A DNA stretch of 43,875 nt from Acidobacteriaceae bacterium (GCA_025360645.1 JANYBT010000029.1:1-43875); one strand, 5' to 3'. Positions 1-11,241 are shown, counted from the first letter of the stretch. The notes: generated by a model not told the origin, from the sequence alone. A program made the numbers and translations.

Positions 1-419
1 GCCACCAGCAGCCACGGATTCGGAGTGCGCAACACAATGGGGTAATAGATCGCCCACGCCACGCACCAGATCAGCAGAAACAGACCGATCGTGCCCAACG
101 AACTCGCCGGGGGCTCCATCCGTCGGGCGGCGGCGCCGACGTAGATCTGCGCCCAATACCAGAAGCCAACAAACACCGTGACCAGCGCACTCCAGCGGAA
201 CCAGTTCAGCGCCGGCAGCGTCAGGTTCTGAAAAATCTTGGGCTTGCTGGCAGCGTCCACCGTCTTCATGAAGGGGACGTTGATGATGTTGAAGAAATAC
301 AGCAAGCCAATCCAGGTAATTCCAGCCAGCAAGTGGATCCAGCGCAGCAGGATGGCCAGGTTCTCGGTTCCGGTGTGCGTGGGCATGGACCAAACGGCAA
401 AGGCAATCAGACTATTCAT
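1..419 (-). CDS. Membrane protein, urate oxidase N-terminal (PuuD-like) family, 3' end outside window
   Basis: The first 139 residues are visible; the gene runs off the left edge. The start is an ATG at 419 with a strong GGAGGAACGACG leader (ribosome site at about 426-432). At least three hydrophobic segments are seen, at about residues 21-48, 76-96 and 108-131. The stretch LLRWIHLLAGITWIGLLYFF carries the His of the first helix and is typical of the membrane domain called urate oxidase N-terminal (Urate_ox_N), found alone or fused to a cytochrome c domain in PuuD-type proteins. Whether a C-terminal haem domain follows cannot be seen. Role: an inner-membrane protein, possibly in urate or other oxidation; the substrate is not shown by the sequence. 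It is divergent from hfq across about 420 bp. Confidence 0.7.
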   Translation of the reverse strand, partial: MNSLIAFAVWSMPTHTGTENLAILLRWIHLLAGITWIGLLYFFNIINVPFMKTVDAASKPKIFQNLTLPALNWFRWSALVTVFVGFWYWAQIYVGAAARRMEPPASSLGTIGLFLLIWCVAWAIYYPIVLRTPNPWLLV

Positions 420-843
420 CGTCGTTCCTCCGGGGAAATGGGGTTCAGACTGAACGTGATCACGAAATGGCTACGCTCTCCGAGCCAGACAGGCGCGGTT
501 TCTGTGCGCGAACTGAATGTCGCGCCATGCTTTCACCGCAGCCGGAAGATGTCAACCTGTCGCTCAAGCCCAGCGCCAGTTTGGCCAAGGCGGTTGGCGG
601 TTGGCGGACGGCGCCATGCCGCCAAGAACGGGAAAATATGCGGTCAAGCGCGTTTACGATTGAAAACTCTATCGCAAACCCGTATCTTACTAGGGGCTGG
701 AGGGATGCGCCCAAGATTCCAGCCAAAGCATCCGGGAAGAACGGCCCTGGCAGAGGCCGCTCCCCAATATGCAACTCACCCCAAATCAGGTTCTGCCGGG
801 CGCAACATTCGTTCTTGCAGGTGGCTCCAAGGAGATCGGCACC
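420..843. other. Intergenic region between the divergent membrane gene and hfq
   Basis: No convincing gene is present. It holds the ribosome site of the minus-strand gene (426-432), a short run of GGCGGTT-like 7-mers near 588-608, the probable hfq promoter (660-688) and an hfq leader of about 150 nt. Open frames here have no homology-like features or ribosome sites. Confidence 0.6.
660..688 (+). promoter_or_regulatory. Predicted sigma-70 promoter of hfq-hflX
   Basis: TTGAAA (660-665), a 17-bp spacer and TATCTT (683-688) match the housekeeping pattern. Transcription would start near 695, giving an hfq leader of about 149 nt, long enough for regulation; Hfq autoregulation through its own leader is known in other bacteria. 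Prediction only. Confidence 0.5.
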
Positions 844-1149
844 ATGGAAAGCAAGCCGACACAGAGTATTCAGGACTCGTTCCTCAACACGGCTCGAAAA
901 GAACGCCACAACATCACCATCTACTTGATCAGCGGGGTCAAGCTCACGGGGCGCATCCGCTCATTTGACAAGTACTCCGTAGTGCTGGAAACCGGAAACC
1001 AGGAACAGCTGATCTTCAAGCACGCGATTTCAACCGTGGTCACCATTCGGGCGGCTCACATCCCGCACTTCGATGGGCGGCCCGCAGCGGCGCAGGTTAC
1101 GCCCACTGCAGAGACGGCGGCAGAGGCCGGCGTCACCACCGAGGAATAG
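844..1149 (+). CDS. hfq: RNA chaperone Hfq
   Basis: Hfq is a hexameric Sm-like RNA-binding protein that helps small RNAs pair with mRNAs. The 101-residue frame begins [15 protein letters not shown], the conserved Hfq start (Q8, D11, F13 and N15 form part of the proximal RNA face). It is followed by the Sm1 segment with [16 protein letters not shown] and FDKYSVVLE, and a degenerate Sm2 segment with IFKHAISTV, which carries the KH pair. The C-terminal 30 residues are an Ala/Thr-rich disordered tail. The ATG at 844 is preceded by AAGGAG at 829-834; an upstream in-frame ATG at 769 only adds a non-conserved leader. hflX follows 12 bp later, the same neighbour as in proteobacteria. Confidence 0.95.
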   Translation: MESKPTQSIQDSFLNTARKERHNITIYLISGVKLTGRIRSFDKYSVVLETGNQEQLIFKHAISTVVTIRAAHIPHFDGRPAAAQVTPTAETAAEAGVTTEE

Positions 1150-1161
1150 GCAATTCCCAGG

Positions 1162-2550
1162 GTGCATTCGAGTTCGCTCACGGGCAAAAAAACTGCCGGC
1201 AGTCGCACCGTCGAGGTGAGGCAGCCGGGAGGGGAACGTGCGTTTTTGGTAGGCGTCGAGTACAGCACGCGCCGCCGCCGCAGTCCGGGCGTCCCTGCCG
1301 GTGTGCAAGCTGCGCGCGATCAAGTGACCGCCACCCTTCCCCCCAGCGCTCCGGAATTTTCCGCCGAAGAGTCTCTTGACGAGTTGCGTTCGCTGGCCGC
1401 CAGCGCCGGTGCCATTGTGGTCGGCGAGTTTCTGCAGCACCGCGACCGCCCCGATCCCGCCACCTTGATTGGCAGCGGCAAGCTGGAAGAGATCGCCGGA
1501 GCGGCCGCCTCAGTCGACGCCGATCTGATTTTGTTTGACCACGATCTCACTGCATCCCAGCAACGCAACATCGAGCGGGAAATCAAGCGCCGCGTCATCG
1601 ACCGCACCCAGCTCATTCTCGACATTTTCGCCAAACACGCCCGCACCCGGGAAGGCCAGTTGCAGGTGGAGTTGGCACAACTGGATTACATGCTGCCCCG
1701 TCTGGCCGGGCGCGGCATCGAAATGTCGCAGCTCGGCGGCGGCATCGGCACCCGCGGCCCCGGCGAAACCCAGATCGAGACCGACAAGCGGAAAATCTAT
1801 CGCCGCATCCGGCAGGTTAAGAAGCAATTGGAGGATGTGCGGCGGATTCGCGCCCAACAGCGCCAGCGTCGGGAGTCTGTGCCTGTGGCCACCATCGCGC
1901 TGGTCGGTTATACCAACGCCGGCAAGTCCACGCTTTTCAACAAATTGACTCAAGCCAACGTGCTGGCCTCGCCGCGCATGTTTGCCACCCTCGATCCCAC
2001 CATCCGTGCCGTGGAATTGCCCTCTCGCCGTATGGTGCTGCTCTCCGATACCGTGGGATTCATCCGCAATCTGCCCCACACCCTGGTCTCGGCGTTCCGG
2101 GCCACCCTCGAAGAAGTGCAACGCGCCGCGCTGGTGGTGCAGGTCTCGGACGCCAGCAGCCCCATTTCCGTGGAGCAAGACGCCCAAGTCGATCGCGTGC
2201 TCAAGGAATTGGAAGCCGACAACAAGCCCCGCCTACGAGTGATGAACAAGACCGACCTGCTGGAAACCCGGCAGCGGGAGGCGCTACGCGATGACGCCGA
2301 AACGGTTCATGTGTCGGCCACCAAGGGAACCGGCATCGGCACTCTGCTGGAGCGGATTGACCAGATGCTCGAAGAAGACCGCCCGGTGCGGATGACGCTC
2401 CGCGTCCCCCAGAAAGAAGGCAAAGCGCTGGCCCTGCTGGCGGCAAAATCGCGCGTGTTCTCCAGGGCTTACAAAGAAGGCTTGGTGGAAATGGAAGCGG
2501 ACGTACCCGCTTCCGTGGCGAGAAGGGTGAAGCAGTGGAAGGTGGAGTAA
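1162..2550 (+). CDS. hflX: GTPase HflX
   Basis: HflX is a ribosome-binding GTPase that rescues or splits stalled 70S ribosomes, notably after heat stress. The 462-residue frame has the HflX N-terminal domain with the glycine-rich segment RGIEMSQLGGGIGTRGPGE (about residues 186-206). A helical region follows, then the G domain: G1 GYTNAGKST (about 249-257), G3 DTVGF (about 296-300) and G4 NKTD (362-365). The C-terminal domain is short. The longest frame starts with GTG at 1162 and has only a weak ribosome site; a GTG at about residue 19 is an alternative. It is 12 bp after hfq and probably cotranscribed with it. Confidence 0.95.
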   Translation: MHSSSLTGKKTAGSRTVEVRQPGGERAFLVGVEYSTRRRRSPGVPAGVQAARDQVTATLPPSAPEFSAEESLDELRSLAASAGAIVVGEFLQHRDRPDPATLIGSGKLEEIAGAAASVDADLILFDHDLTASQQRNIEREIKRRVIDRTQLILDIFAKHARTREGQLQVELAQLDYMLPRLAGRGIEMSQLGGGIGTRGPGETQIETDKRKIYRRIRQVKKQLEDVRRIRAQQRQRRESVPVATIALVGYTNAGKSTLFNKLTQANVLASPRMFATLDPTIRAVELPSRRMVLLSDTVGFIRNLPHTLVSAFRATLEEVQRAALVVQVSDASSPISVEQDAQVDRVLKELEADNKPRLRVMNKTDLLETRQREALRDDAETVHVSATKGTGIGTLLERIDQMLEEDRPVRMTLRVPQKEGKALALLAAKSRVFSRAYKEGLVEMEADVPASVARRVKQWKVE

Positions 2551-2600
2551 TTCAAGAATCTACCCGTTTTGAACAGTCGCTCGCCAGCATGTAAAGCTAA

Positions 2601-2652
2601 AATGGGCCGCCAGCCAAGAAGCGGTGACTGTTTCCTTGGCTATCGGCCCATT
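2601..2652 (+). repeat. Long imperfect hairpin downstream of hflX
   Basis: The outer arms AATGGGCC (2601-2608) and GGCCCATT (2645-2652) are perfect complements, and the inner arms AGCCAAG and CTTGGCT pair inside them. Further wobble pairing extends toward the loop. There is no T-run after it, so it is not a classic intrinsic terminator, though it may stop or protect the hfq-hflX transcript. A smaller inverted repeat (GATCC/GGATC) follows at 2654-2669. Confidence 0.5.
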
Positions 2653-2733
2653 CGATCCTGAACTGGATCAATGGTGGTACCTTTATGTTAATCTTCTGAG
2701 CTGGAAAGTCAAGGAAAATTGCAGCTCAGATCG

Positions 2734-2776
2734 TCCCAAATTGGGCCAGTCAAGAACTCCCAAACTGGGCAATCAA
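2734..2776 (+). repeat. Two direct repeats upstream of the atp promoter
   Basis: Two copies of a TCCCAAAYTGGGC-type unit lie 24 bp apart (2734-2753 and 2758-2776). Each unit has a small internal dyad (CCCAA/TTGGG in the first). They sit about 40-80 bp upstream of the predicted -35 box of the atp operon, so they could bind a regulator, or be remnants of a dispersed repeat. Confidence 0.5.
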
Positions 2777-2812
2777 ATGGCTCCCTAATCCTCGCCAGCG
2801 CCTCGGCTCTGG

Positions 2813-2842
2813 TTGACAGCGCGGCCCTGGGGATGATATTTT
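2813..2842 (+). promoter_or_regulatory. Predicted sigma-70 promoter of the atp operon
   Basis: A perfect TTGACA (2813-2818) is followed after 16-18 bp by GATATT/TATTTT (2835-2842). The start would lie near 2849, about 38 nt before the first atp start codon. The rest of 2551-2886 holds the hairpin and direct repeats listed separately and no gene. Confidence 0.6.
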
Positions 2843-2886
2843 CATTAATTTTCGGCCTTCTTTACTTCCGTTCTATCTGCTGATCC

Positions 2887-3357
2887 ATGAATGAGACGCT
2901 CCATCAACTAGGCGGATTACTGCTCGGCGCGGTGCCCACGGTCATCCTGTTGGCGCTGTTGTTCGGACTCTACTCGGTCATCCTGCACAATCCCCTGGCC
3001 AAAGTGCTGGCGGAGAGGCATGGCCAAATTGAAGGCGCGGTCGAGCAGGCGCGGGCCGACGTCGCTCAGGCCGAAGCCAAGACCGCCGAGTACGAACTAC
3101 GCATCCGGGAAGCGCGGCTCGCTGTATTCAAGAGCCAGGAGGCCCGCCGCCAGCAAGCCTTGCAAGCTCGCTCCACTGCGGTGGCAGCAGCTCGCAGCCA
3201 AGCTCAACGCCAGGTGAAAGAGGCGCGTGCCGTGCTGGACCAGGAAAAAGTGTCCGCTCAAGACGGCCTGCAACAAGAAGTTTCCAAACTGGCCACCTCC
3301 ATCATCGAGTCTGTGCTGCGACCGGCTGCTCCGACCCAGGCGGGAGGCGCACGGTGA
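2887..3357 (+). CDS. atpF': ATP synthase Fo subunit b'
   Basis: This is one of two b-type stalk subunits. The 156-residue protein has one N-terminal membrane helix (about residues 10-32, GAVPTVILLALLFGLY). The motif NPLAKVLAERHGQIEGA then leads into a long charged, Ala/Gln-rich helix that would form the right-handed coiled coil of the peripheral stator. It lacks a signal peptide, unlike the next gene. The ATG at 2887 follows the predicted promoter. The gene ends GTGA, overlapping the next start by 4 nt, so the two b subunits are translationally coupled and probably form a heterodimer, as in photosynthetic bacteria. Confidence 0.85.
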   Translation: MNETLHQLGGLLLGAVPTVILLALLFGLYSVILHNPLAKVLAERHGQIEGAVEQARADVAQAEAKTAEYELRIREARLAVFKSQEARRQQALQARSTAVAAARSQAQRQVKEARAVLDQEKVSAQDGLQQEVSKLATSIIESVLRPAAPTQAGGAR

Positions 3358-4124
3358 AGTCGTTGCGGCGCGCAGTTCCCTCGTTCTTTCTGCTGGCGAG
3401 TTTCTCAATCTTGTTGGTCACACCTCGCCCAACTTTTGCCCAAGACAATGCTGCGCAGTCCCCAGCCTCAGCCTCGACAGCCGACCAGCCCGGCACTTCG
3501 GGAAAAAGTGCCGAAGCGACCTCAGAAGCCACTGCAAAACCAGCCGCCGCTGAAGCAGAGGCCCAGGACGAAACTGCGAAATTCAAACATTCTGCCGCGG
3601 TGAAGTTCTTGTCTCGCGTAACCGGACTATCGCTGGACGCTGCGTACTGGCTGGCCGTACTGATCAATTTCGCGATTGTCGCTGGAGCGATTGGCTGGGC
3701 GCTGCGCAAGCAGTTGCCGGGCGCCTTCCGCGACCGCACCGAGGGAATTCAGAAAGCCATGCAGGAAGCACGTCTCGCCAGCGAAGAAGCGAATCGCAGG
3801 CTGGCGGACGTAGAAGCGCGTCTCGCAAAGTTGGGCGCCGAAATCAACCAGATGCAAGCCTCTGCCGAAAAAGACGCCCTCGCCGAAGAGGCGCGCATCG
3901 TGGCAGCTGCGGAAGACGATAAGCGCAAAATTGTGGATGCCGCCGGACAGGAAATTGCCGCCGCCGCCAAACAAGCGCAACGCGAATTGAAGGCGTTTGC
4001 CGCCAATCTGGCAGTGGACCTGGCCCAGAAACAGATTCACGTGGATGCCGCGACCGACCAGAACCTGGTGCGCGATTTTGCCGGACACCTCGCTCAAAGC
4101 GGGACTGGGGAGGAGAAAAACTAA
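3354..4124 (+). CDS. atpF: ATP synthase Fo subunit b with N-terminal signal sequence
   Basis: This is the second stator b subunit, 256 residues, longer than the usual 155-170. Residues 1-29 look like a Sec signal peptide ending PTFA-Q. Then comes a disordered Ala/Ser/Glu-rich linker (about 31-75), the membrane helix AYWLAVLINFAIVAGAIGWAL (about 97-117) and a long Ala/Glu/Lys coiled coil to the end. The start is GTG at 3354, overlapping the b' stop by 4 nt. A cleaved leader plus periplasmic linker before the membrane helix is an added feature compared with E. coli AtpF; similar extended b subunits are known to me in acidobacteria and some deltaproteobacteria. Confidence 0.88.
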   Translation: MKSLRRAVPSFFLLASFSILLVTPRPTFAQDNAAQSPASASTADQPGTSGKSAEATSEATAKPAAAEAEAQDETAKFKHSAAVKFLSRVTGLSLDAAYWLAVLINFAIVAGAIGWALRKQLPGAFRDRTEGIQKAMQEARLASEEANRRLADVEARLAKLGAEINQMQASAEKDALAEEARIVAAAEDDKRKIVDAAGQEIAAAAKQAQRELKAFAANLAVDLAQKQIHVDAATDQNLVRDFAGHLAQSGTGEEKN

Positions 4125-4127
4125 ACC

Positions 4128-4667
4128 ATGGCCTCGGTCAGCAACACTTACGCGCGCGCGTTTGCGGACGTTGTGGGCACCAGTCGCCTCAACTCAGGCG
4201 AAATCCTGCAGCAATTGCGCGGCGTTGCGGGCATGATCGGCGAGAGCGCCGACCTGCGCCGAGTATTGGAAAATCCAGCTATCCCGGCCAGCCAGAAGCG
4301 CGGACTGCTGGATGCCATTGTGGCGCGGGAAAGCATTTCTCCCGCAGTGCGGAATTTCCTGGCTATCTTGATTGACCACCGCCGAGTGCATTTCTTGAAT
4401 GACATCATCCGGCAATTCGAAACCGAAGTGAACCTGCGCATGGGTTTTGCCGAAGCTCAGGTGACCAGCGCGCGGGAGTTAAGCGCTGCGGAAAAGGCCG
4501 AACTGGAAGGCCGGATCTACCAGATGACCGGAAAATCCGTGAAGGCGACTTATGCCGGCGATGCTTCCCTGCTGGGCGGCGCGGTGGTAAGGATCGGCAG
4601 CACCATTTACGACGGTTCGGTGAAGGGACAGTTGGAGAAGATGCGGGAACGGCTGACCGGAAATTAG
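4128..4667 (+). CDS. atpH: ATP synthase F1 subunit delta
   Basis: Delta caps the F1 head and joins it to the b stalk. The 179-residue protein matches the family length. It has an N-terminal helical domain beginning SNTYARAFADVV and the segment RNFLAILIDHRRVHFLNDIIRQFE. The C-terminal part carries the family's typical LLGGAVVRIGSTIYDGSVKG ending. The ATG at 4128 lies 3 nt after the atpF stop with a GGAGGAG ribosome site just upstream. Gene order b', b, delta, alpha, gamma, beta, epsilon is standard apart from the missing a and c genes. Confidence 0.95.
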   Translation: MASVSNTYARAFADVVGTSRLNSGEILQQLRGVAGMIGESADLRRVLENPAIPASQKRGLLDAIVARESISPAVRNFLAILIDHRRVHFLNDIIRQFETEVNLRMGFAEAQVTSARELSAAEKAELEGRIYQMTGKSVKATYAGDASLLGGAVVRIGSTIYDGSVKGQLEKMRERLTGN

Positions 4668-4720
4668 GTGCTACGGTGGCGTCCCCGACCAGTCCTTGAG
4701 AATTCGAAACATTTTTTTGA

Positions 4721-6277
<1,557 letters not shown>

Positions 6278-6286
6278 CAAAACCGC

Positions 6287-7333
6287 ATGGCAAACATTCT
6301 CGATATTCGACGTCGCATCCGCAGCGTGACCAACACGCGGCAGATCACCAAGGCCATGAAAATGGTCTCGGCGGCGAAGTTGCGCCGCGCCCAGGAGCGG
6401 GCTCTGGCAGCGCGTCCCTATGCGCAGATGTTGACCAATGTGCTCAAGTCCCTGGTCTCGCGCGCGGAAATCTACGATCCCGAGACCGGCGAGCCCCGGC
6501 ATCCCCTGCTGGCCAAACGTGACGAGCGCAACATCCTGCTGATCGTGGTCACCGGCGACAAGGGGTTGGCGGGCGCCTTCAATTCGAACATCTTGAAAGC
6601 GGCGATGCAGTTCCTGGCCGTGAAGGCAGGAAAGAACATAGAGATCGAGGCCATTGGCCGCAGGGGACGCGATTTTCTCGGCCGACGGTTCGCTGCGGCC
6701 GCGCCTCGGACGGCGGATTCACAAGCGCCTGCCGCCACCAGCGTGATTCACGAGCAGGTGGGCGTATTGGGCAAGTTGGACTACTCCTTGGCCGGCGGAA
6801 CGGCTGAACGCGTCATCCAGCGTTACGCCGCCGGCGACATCGATGCGGTTTACTTGCTCTACAACGAATTCAAGTCGGTGATTGCGCAACGCCTCATCGT
6901 GGAGCAACTGCTGCCCATCTCCGAAATCGGCGTGGTGGACGTGCAACAGGCCACCGAATTGACCCAGAAAGAAAGAAAGCGGGCCCAGGAAGCAGCCAAA
7001 AAGGCGGGGGTTGGCATGCGTCCTCCGGATACCCACGACATGGACGAAGCCGCCGCGCATTTTGCCACCGCCGAAGTGGACTACATCTACGAGCAGCCCG
7101 CCGACGAGTTGTTCAGTTCCCTGCTGCCGAAGTATGTGGGGATTCAGATCTTCCATGCGCTGCAGGAGTCGGTGGCGGCCGAACATGCCGCCCGCATGAC
7201 CGCGATGGAAGCCGCTACCAGCAACGCGACCGACATGATTGATTCGCTCACCCTGGTGATGAACCGCGCCAGGCAGGCCAAGATCACCAAAGAGATCATC
7301 GAGATTGTCAGTGGGGCGGCGGCCGCCCAGTAA
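6287..7333 (+). CDS. atpG: ATP synthase F1 subunit gamma, with an insertion
   Basis: Gamma is the central rotor shaft. The N-terminal helix begins MANILDIRRRIRSVTNTRQI and the C-terminal helix ends RQAKITKEIIEIVSGAAAA, both diagnostic. At 348 residues it is about 60 longer than E. coli gamma. Extra sequence lies mainly at about residues 217-258 (a charged TQKERKRAQEAAKKAG helix and an acidic loop), with a smaller Ala/Pro-rich insert near residues 130-150. The ATG at 6287 follows the atpA stop by 9 nt. Confidence 0.96.
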   Translation: MANILDIRRRIRSVTNTRQITKAMKMVSAAKLRRAQERALAARPYAQMLTNVLKSLVSRAEIYDPETGEPRHPLLAKRDERNILLIVVTGDKGLAGAFNSNILKAAMQFLAVKAGKNIEIEAIGRRGRDFLGRRFAAAAPRTADSQAPAATSVIHEQVGVLGKLDYSLAGGTAERVIQRYAAGDIDAVYLLYNEFKSVIAQRLIVEQLLPISEIGVVDVQQATELTQKERKRAQEAAKKAGVGMRPPDTHDMDEAAAHFATAEVDYIYEQPADELFSSLLPKYVGIQIFHALQESVAAEHAARMTAMEAATSNATDMIDSLTLVMNRARQAKITKEIIEIVSGAAAAQ

Positions 7334-7430
7334 AAGCAGTCGTTTTAGGTTTCCAGTTTCTGGAGATTCAGGGTCGCTGCAAGCACTCAACCCCTGACCT
7401 CGAATCTGGGAACTTGCAACTCGAAAATGA

Positions 7431-8882
<1,452 letters not shown>

Positions 8883-8928
8883 CAGACAGTTCGCTTTCGG
8901 TTCGAGCGGATGCACTGCGGGGCCTGAT

Positions 8929-9348
8929 ATGGCAGATACTTTTCAACTCGAAATCGTCACGCCGGAAAAAACGGTGGTGAAAGACCTGGCCGAGGAAGCG
9001 CAGATCCCGGGCAAGAACGGGTATCTCGGCATTCTTCCCGGACATGCGCCGCTGATCACCGAACTGGCCATCGGCGAAATCACCTACCGGATGGGCGGGC
9101 TCACCCACCATCTCGCGGTGGCGTGGGGCTTTGCCGAAGTTCTGCCTGACAAAGTCACGATTCTGGCTGAAACTGCGGAGCGGGCCGACGAGATTGATGT
9201 GGACCGCGCCCAGAAAGCCAAAGGGCGCGCTGAGAAATTCTTGAACAGCGTCGATCCCGCGGTCGATTACAATCGCGCCGAAGCCGCGCTCGACCGCGCC
9301 GACACTCGCTTGGAAGTCGCCACCCAGGAACCGCCAAAGAAGCAGTAG
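8929..9348 (+). CDS. atpC: ATP synthase F1 subunit epsilon
   Basis: Epsilon links the rotor shaft to the c-ring and can inhibit ATP hydrolysis. The 139-residue protein begins MADTFQLEIVTPEKTVV and has the conserved GKNGYLGILPGHAPLITELAIGE segment. A C-terminal helical hairpin follows (about residues 88-130, with DVDRAQKAKGRAEKFL). It lies 46 bp after atpD and closes the operon. A tandem repeat starts at the base after its stop codon. Confidence 0.95.
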   Translation: MADTFQLEIVTPEKTVVKDLAEEAQIPGKNGYLGILPGHAPLITELAIGEITYRMGGLTHHLAVAWGFAEVLPDKVTILAETAERADEIDVDRAQKAKGRAEKFLNSVDPAVDYNRAEAALDRADTRLEVATQEPPKKQ

Positions 9349-9394
9349 CTCGCACGCCGGCGCCGCAATAACTCGCACGCCCCCGCCGCAATAA
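9349..9394 (+). repeat. Two tandem 23-bp repeats directly after atpC
   Basis: Copies at 9349-9371 and 9372-9394 differ at two positions; each begins CTCGCACGCC and ends CGCCGCAATAA. The array starts at the first base after the atpC stop codon. Its effect is unknown; it may be recent slippage. Confidence 0.8.
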
Positions 9395-9408
9395 AAATAT
9401 CCACCAAA

Positions 9409-9435
9409 AATGCCGCCGGAGATTCCGGCGGCATT
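9409..9435 (-). terminator. Intrinsic terminator of the Gly/Tyr-rich protein gene
   Basis: A perfect 12-bp stem (AATGCCGCCGGA, 9409-9420, and TCCGGCGGCATT, 9424-9435) with a 3-nt loop. On the minus strand it runs into TTTTTGG, the mark of a rho-independent terminator for the gene ending at 9455. From the plus side the hairpin could also end the atp transcript, though without a T-run. Confidence 0.8.
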
Positions 9436-9454
9436 GGACCTTGCCTGGTTCCCT

Positions 9455-10120
9455 CTAGTACCTCCCGCGGCCCCACACCGCCTGATAGCCGGCACGGTAG
9501 CCGTTGGAGTACTGGGCTTTATAGGCGCTCTTACTGCCGTTGTCGTTCCGGTAGCCGTGGTCGGCTTCGTCGTAACGGCCGCGCGGATTCGGATTGTACG
9601 GCTTGCGCTGCCCTAAGTCTTCCCGCGCCACTCCCGCCCCATCGTTGTAGCCGACGTTATAGGCATTGTTCTGGTTTCGGCCCCATCCGCCGCGATTGTC
9701 ACCCTGGTCGCGGTCGCGATTGTTCTGATACCACGGTTGACCATAGCCAGCTTGCCCACCCTCTTCGTCGCCATCACGGTTCACATTGCGGTAACCCGTC
9801 TCAAACCCCGCACGGTAGCCTTGCTGGTAGCCAGAGGCAAACTCACCCCGCGATCCCATCCATCCCTGATAGCCCCGACTTGCCTCGCGCCAATCGGGAG
9901 TGCGGTAGTCGTAGGGATCGTTTTCATTGCCTTCGTGGCGGCCTTGGCTTACTCCGTCCCGATAGCCGCTGTTGTACCCATATTGGCGGGCCTGCCCAGA
10001 ATTCCCGCGCTGTCCATATCCGCCAAAGTCGTCATCGTCGAAGGGCCGAGCCGCCGCAAACGCGCTGAGCCCCAATGCCACCGCCATCGTCACCGCTACC
10101 ATTCCAACCGTACGCCGCAT
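9455..10120 (-). CDS. Secreted Gly/Tyr/Asn-rich repeat protein, function unknown
   Basis: I do not recognise a named family. The 221-residue protein has a signal peptide (about 1-24, ending AFAAARP). The mature part is hydrophilic and rich in Gly, Tyr, Arg, Asn and Asp, with repeated YxxGYRxG-like units: YNSGYRDG, YQQGYRAGFETGYRN, YNVGYNDG, YKAQYSNGYRAGYQ. Such repeats suggest an extended or amyloid-like exported polypeptide or a surface or matrix protein; that is inference. The ATG at 10120 has an AGGAGG-type leader (TAGGAGGAACT). The gene stands alone and ends in a strong terminator. Confidence 0.75.
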   Translation of the reverse strand: MRRTVGMVAVTMAVALGLSAFAAARPFDDDDFGGYGQRGNSGQARQYGYNSGYRDGVSQGRHEGNENDPYDYRTPDWREASRGYQGWMGSRGEFASGYQQGYRAGFETGYRNVNRDGDEEGGQAGYGQPWYQNNRDRDQGDNRGGWGRNQNNAYNVGYNDGAGVAREDLGQRKPYNPNPRGRYDEADHGYRNDNGSKSAYKAQYSNGYRAGYQAVWGRGRY

Positions 10121-10372
10121 AGTTCCTCCTAAGGCCCGCGCTGGGCTCGCCGGTTGCCCTCCCCAGGGTCCCGACGTGCCCGCCGCGTGGCACTCTTTGC
10201 ATCTGCGTCATGGGATGCCCCCGATTCGCCGCTACGCTGCCAGCCACTTGAAAAATATAGTTTGCCGCGAACCCGAAACTTTCTGCACCATCCCGTGTTA
10301 TCGAGCGCCTTTTCCCTTTCTGTTACACTCTGGAGTTTCCTTCTTCAACTTTCTTTTGGCAGGAGCGGTCTC

Positions 10373-11221
10373 ATGGAAATCAAGCGGGTCGGCGTAGTGG
10401 GTGCAGGCACCATGGGCAACGGCATCGCCCATGTCTTCGCCCGCAGCGGTTATGACGTGGTGCTGTGCGACATTGAGCAGCGTTTCCTGGACCGCGCGCT
10501 TGAGACCATCGGCAAAAACCTGGAACGCGAGGTCACCAAGAACAAGCTCACCCCCGAACACAAAGCTGCGGCCTTGCAACACATTCATCCTGTGCTGGAG
10601 CGGGCCCAACTGGCCGAGTGCGATTTTGTAGTGGAAGCAGCGACCGAGAAGTTCGAGATGAAAGCGGAGATCTTCCGCGAGCTCGACCGCGTGCTCCGAC
10701 CTGAAGTGATTCTGGCTTCCAACACCTCCTCCATTTCCATCACCAGACTGGGGGCGCTGACCCAGCGCGCCGACCGCGTGATCGGCATGCACTTCTTCAA
10801 TCCCGTCCCCATGATGAAGCTGGTGGAAGTGATCCGCGGCCTCGCCACTTCGCAGGACACCTACGACGCGGTGCGCGATCTCGCCCTCAAACTCGAAAAG
10901 ACCCCGGTGGAAGTCAACGACGCGCCCGGCTTTGTGTCGAATCGCGTGCTGATGCCGCTGCTCAACGAAGCCATGTATGCGGTCATGGAGGGCGTCGCTA
11001 CGCCGCAAGCCGTGGACGAAGTGTTTAAGCTGGGCATGGCCCATCCCATGGGGCCGCTCACCCTCGCTGACTTCATCGGTCTGGATGTCTGCCTCGACAT
11101 TATGCGGGTGCTGCAAGATGGCCTGGGCGACCCCAAGTACCGGCCATGTCCGTTGCTGATCAAGATGGTGGATGCCGGCTGGCTGGGTCGCAAAAGCGGC
11201 CGCGGCTTCTACAAATACTGA
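10373..11221 (+). CDS. hbd: 3-hydroxyacyl-CoA (3-hydroxybutyryl-CoA) dehydrogenase
   Basis: It oxidises 3-hydroxyacyl-CoA with NAD(P)+ or runs in reverse, in beta-oxidation or butyrate/PHB-type metabolism. The 282-residue length fits the single-domain family. The Rossmann motif is [14 protein letters not shown] (residues 7-20), with the acidic residue D33 after the second strand, the catalytic His at HFFNPVP (H140), and the C-terminal domain with [11 protein letters not shown] and a GRGFYKY end. The ATG at 10373 follows AGGAG at 10361-10365; the frame is open further upstream, but without conserved sequence. The thiolase at 19881-21074 could supply its acetoacetyl-CoA substrate. Confidence 0.93.
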   Translation: MEIKRVGVVGAGTMGNGIAHVFARSGYDVVLCDIEQRFLDRALETIGKNLEREVTKNKLTPEHKAAALQHIHPVLERAQLAECDFVVEAATEKFEMKAEIFRELDRVLRPEVILASNTSSISITRLGALTQRADRVIGMHFFNPVPMMKLVEVIRGLATSQDTYDAVRDLALKLEKTPVEVNDAPGFVSNRVLMPLLNEAMYAVMEGVATPQAVDEVFKLGMAHPMGPLTLADFIGLDVCLDIMRVLQDGLGDPKYRPCPLLIKMVDAGWLGRKSGRGFYKY

Positions 11222-11241
11222 GCTGCTATGACCCAGCTAAC

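Noticed and set aside
10154-10372. N-terminal extension of the 3-hydroxyacyl-CoA dehydrogenase
   Set aside because: The conserved protein starts at [12 protein letters not shown] with its own AGGAG; the upstream frame lacks conservation and covers the intergenic region.
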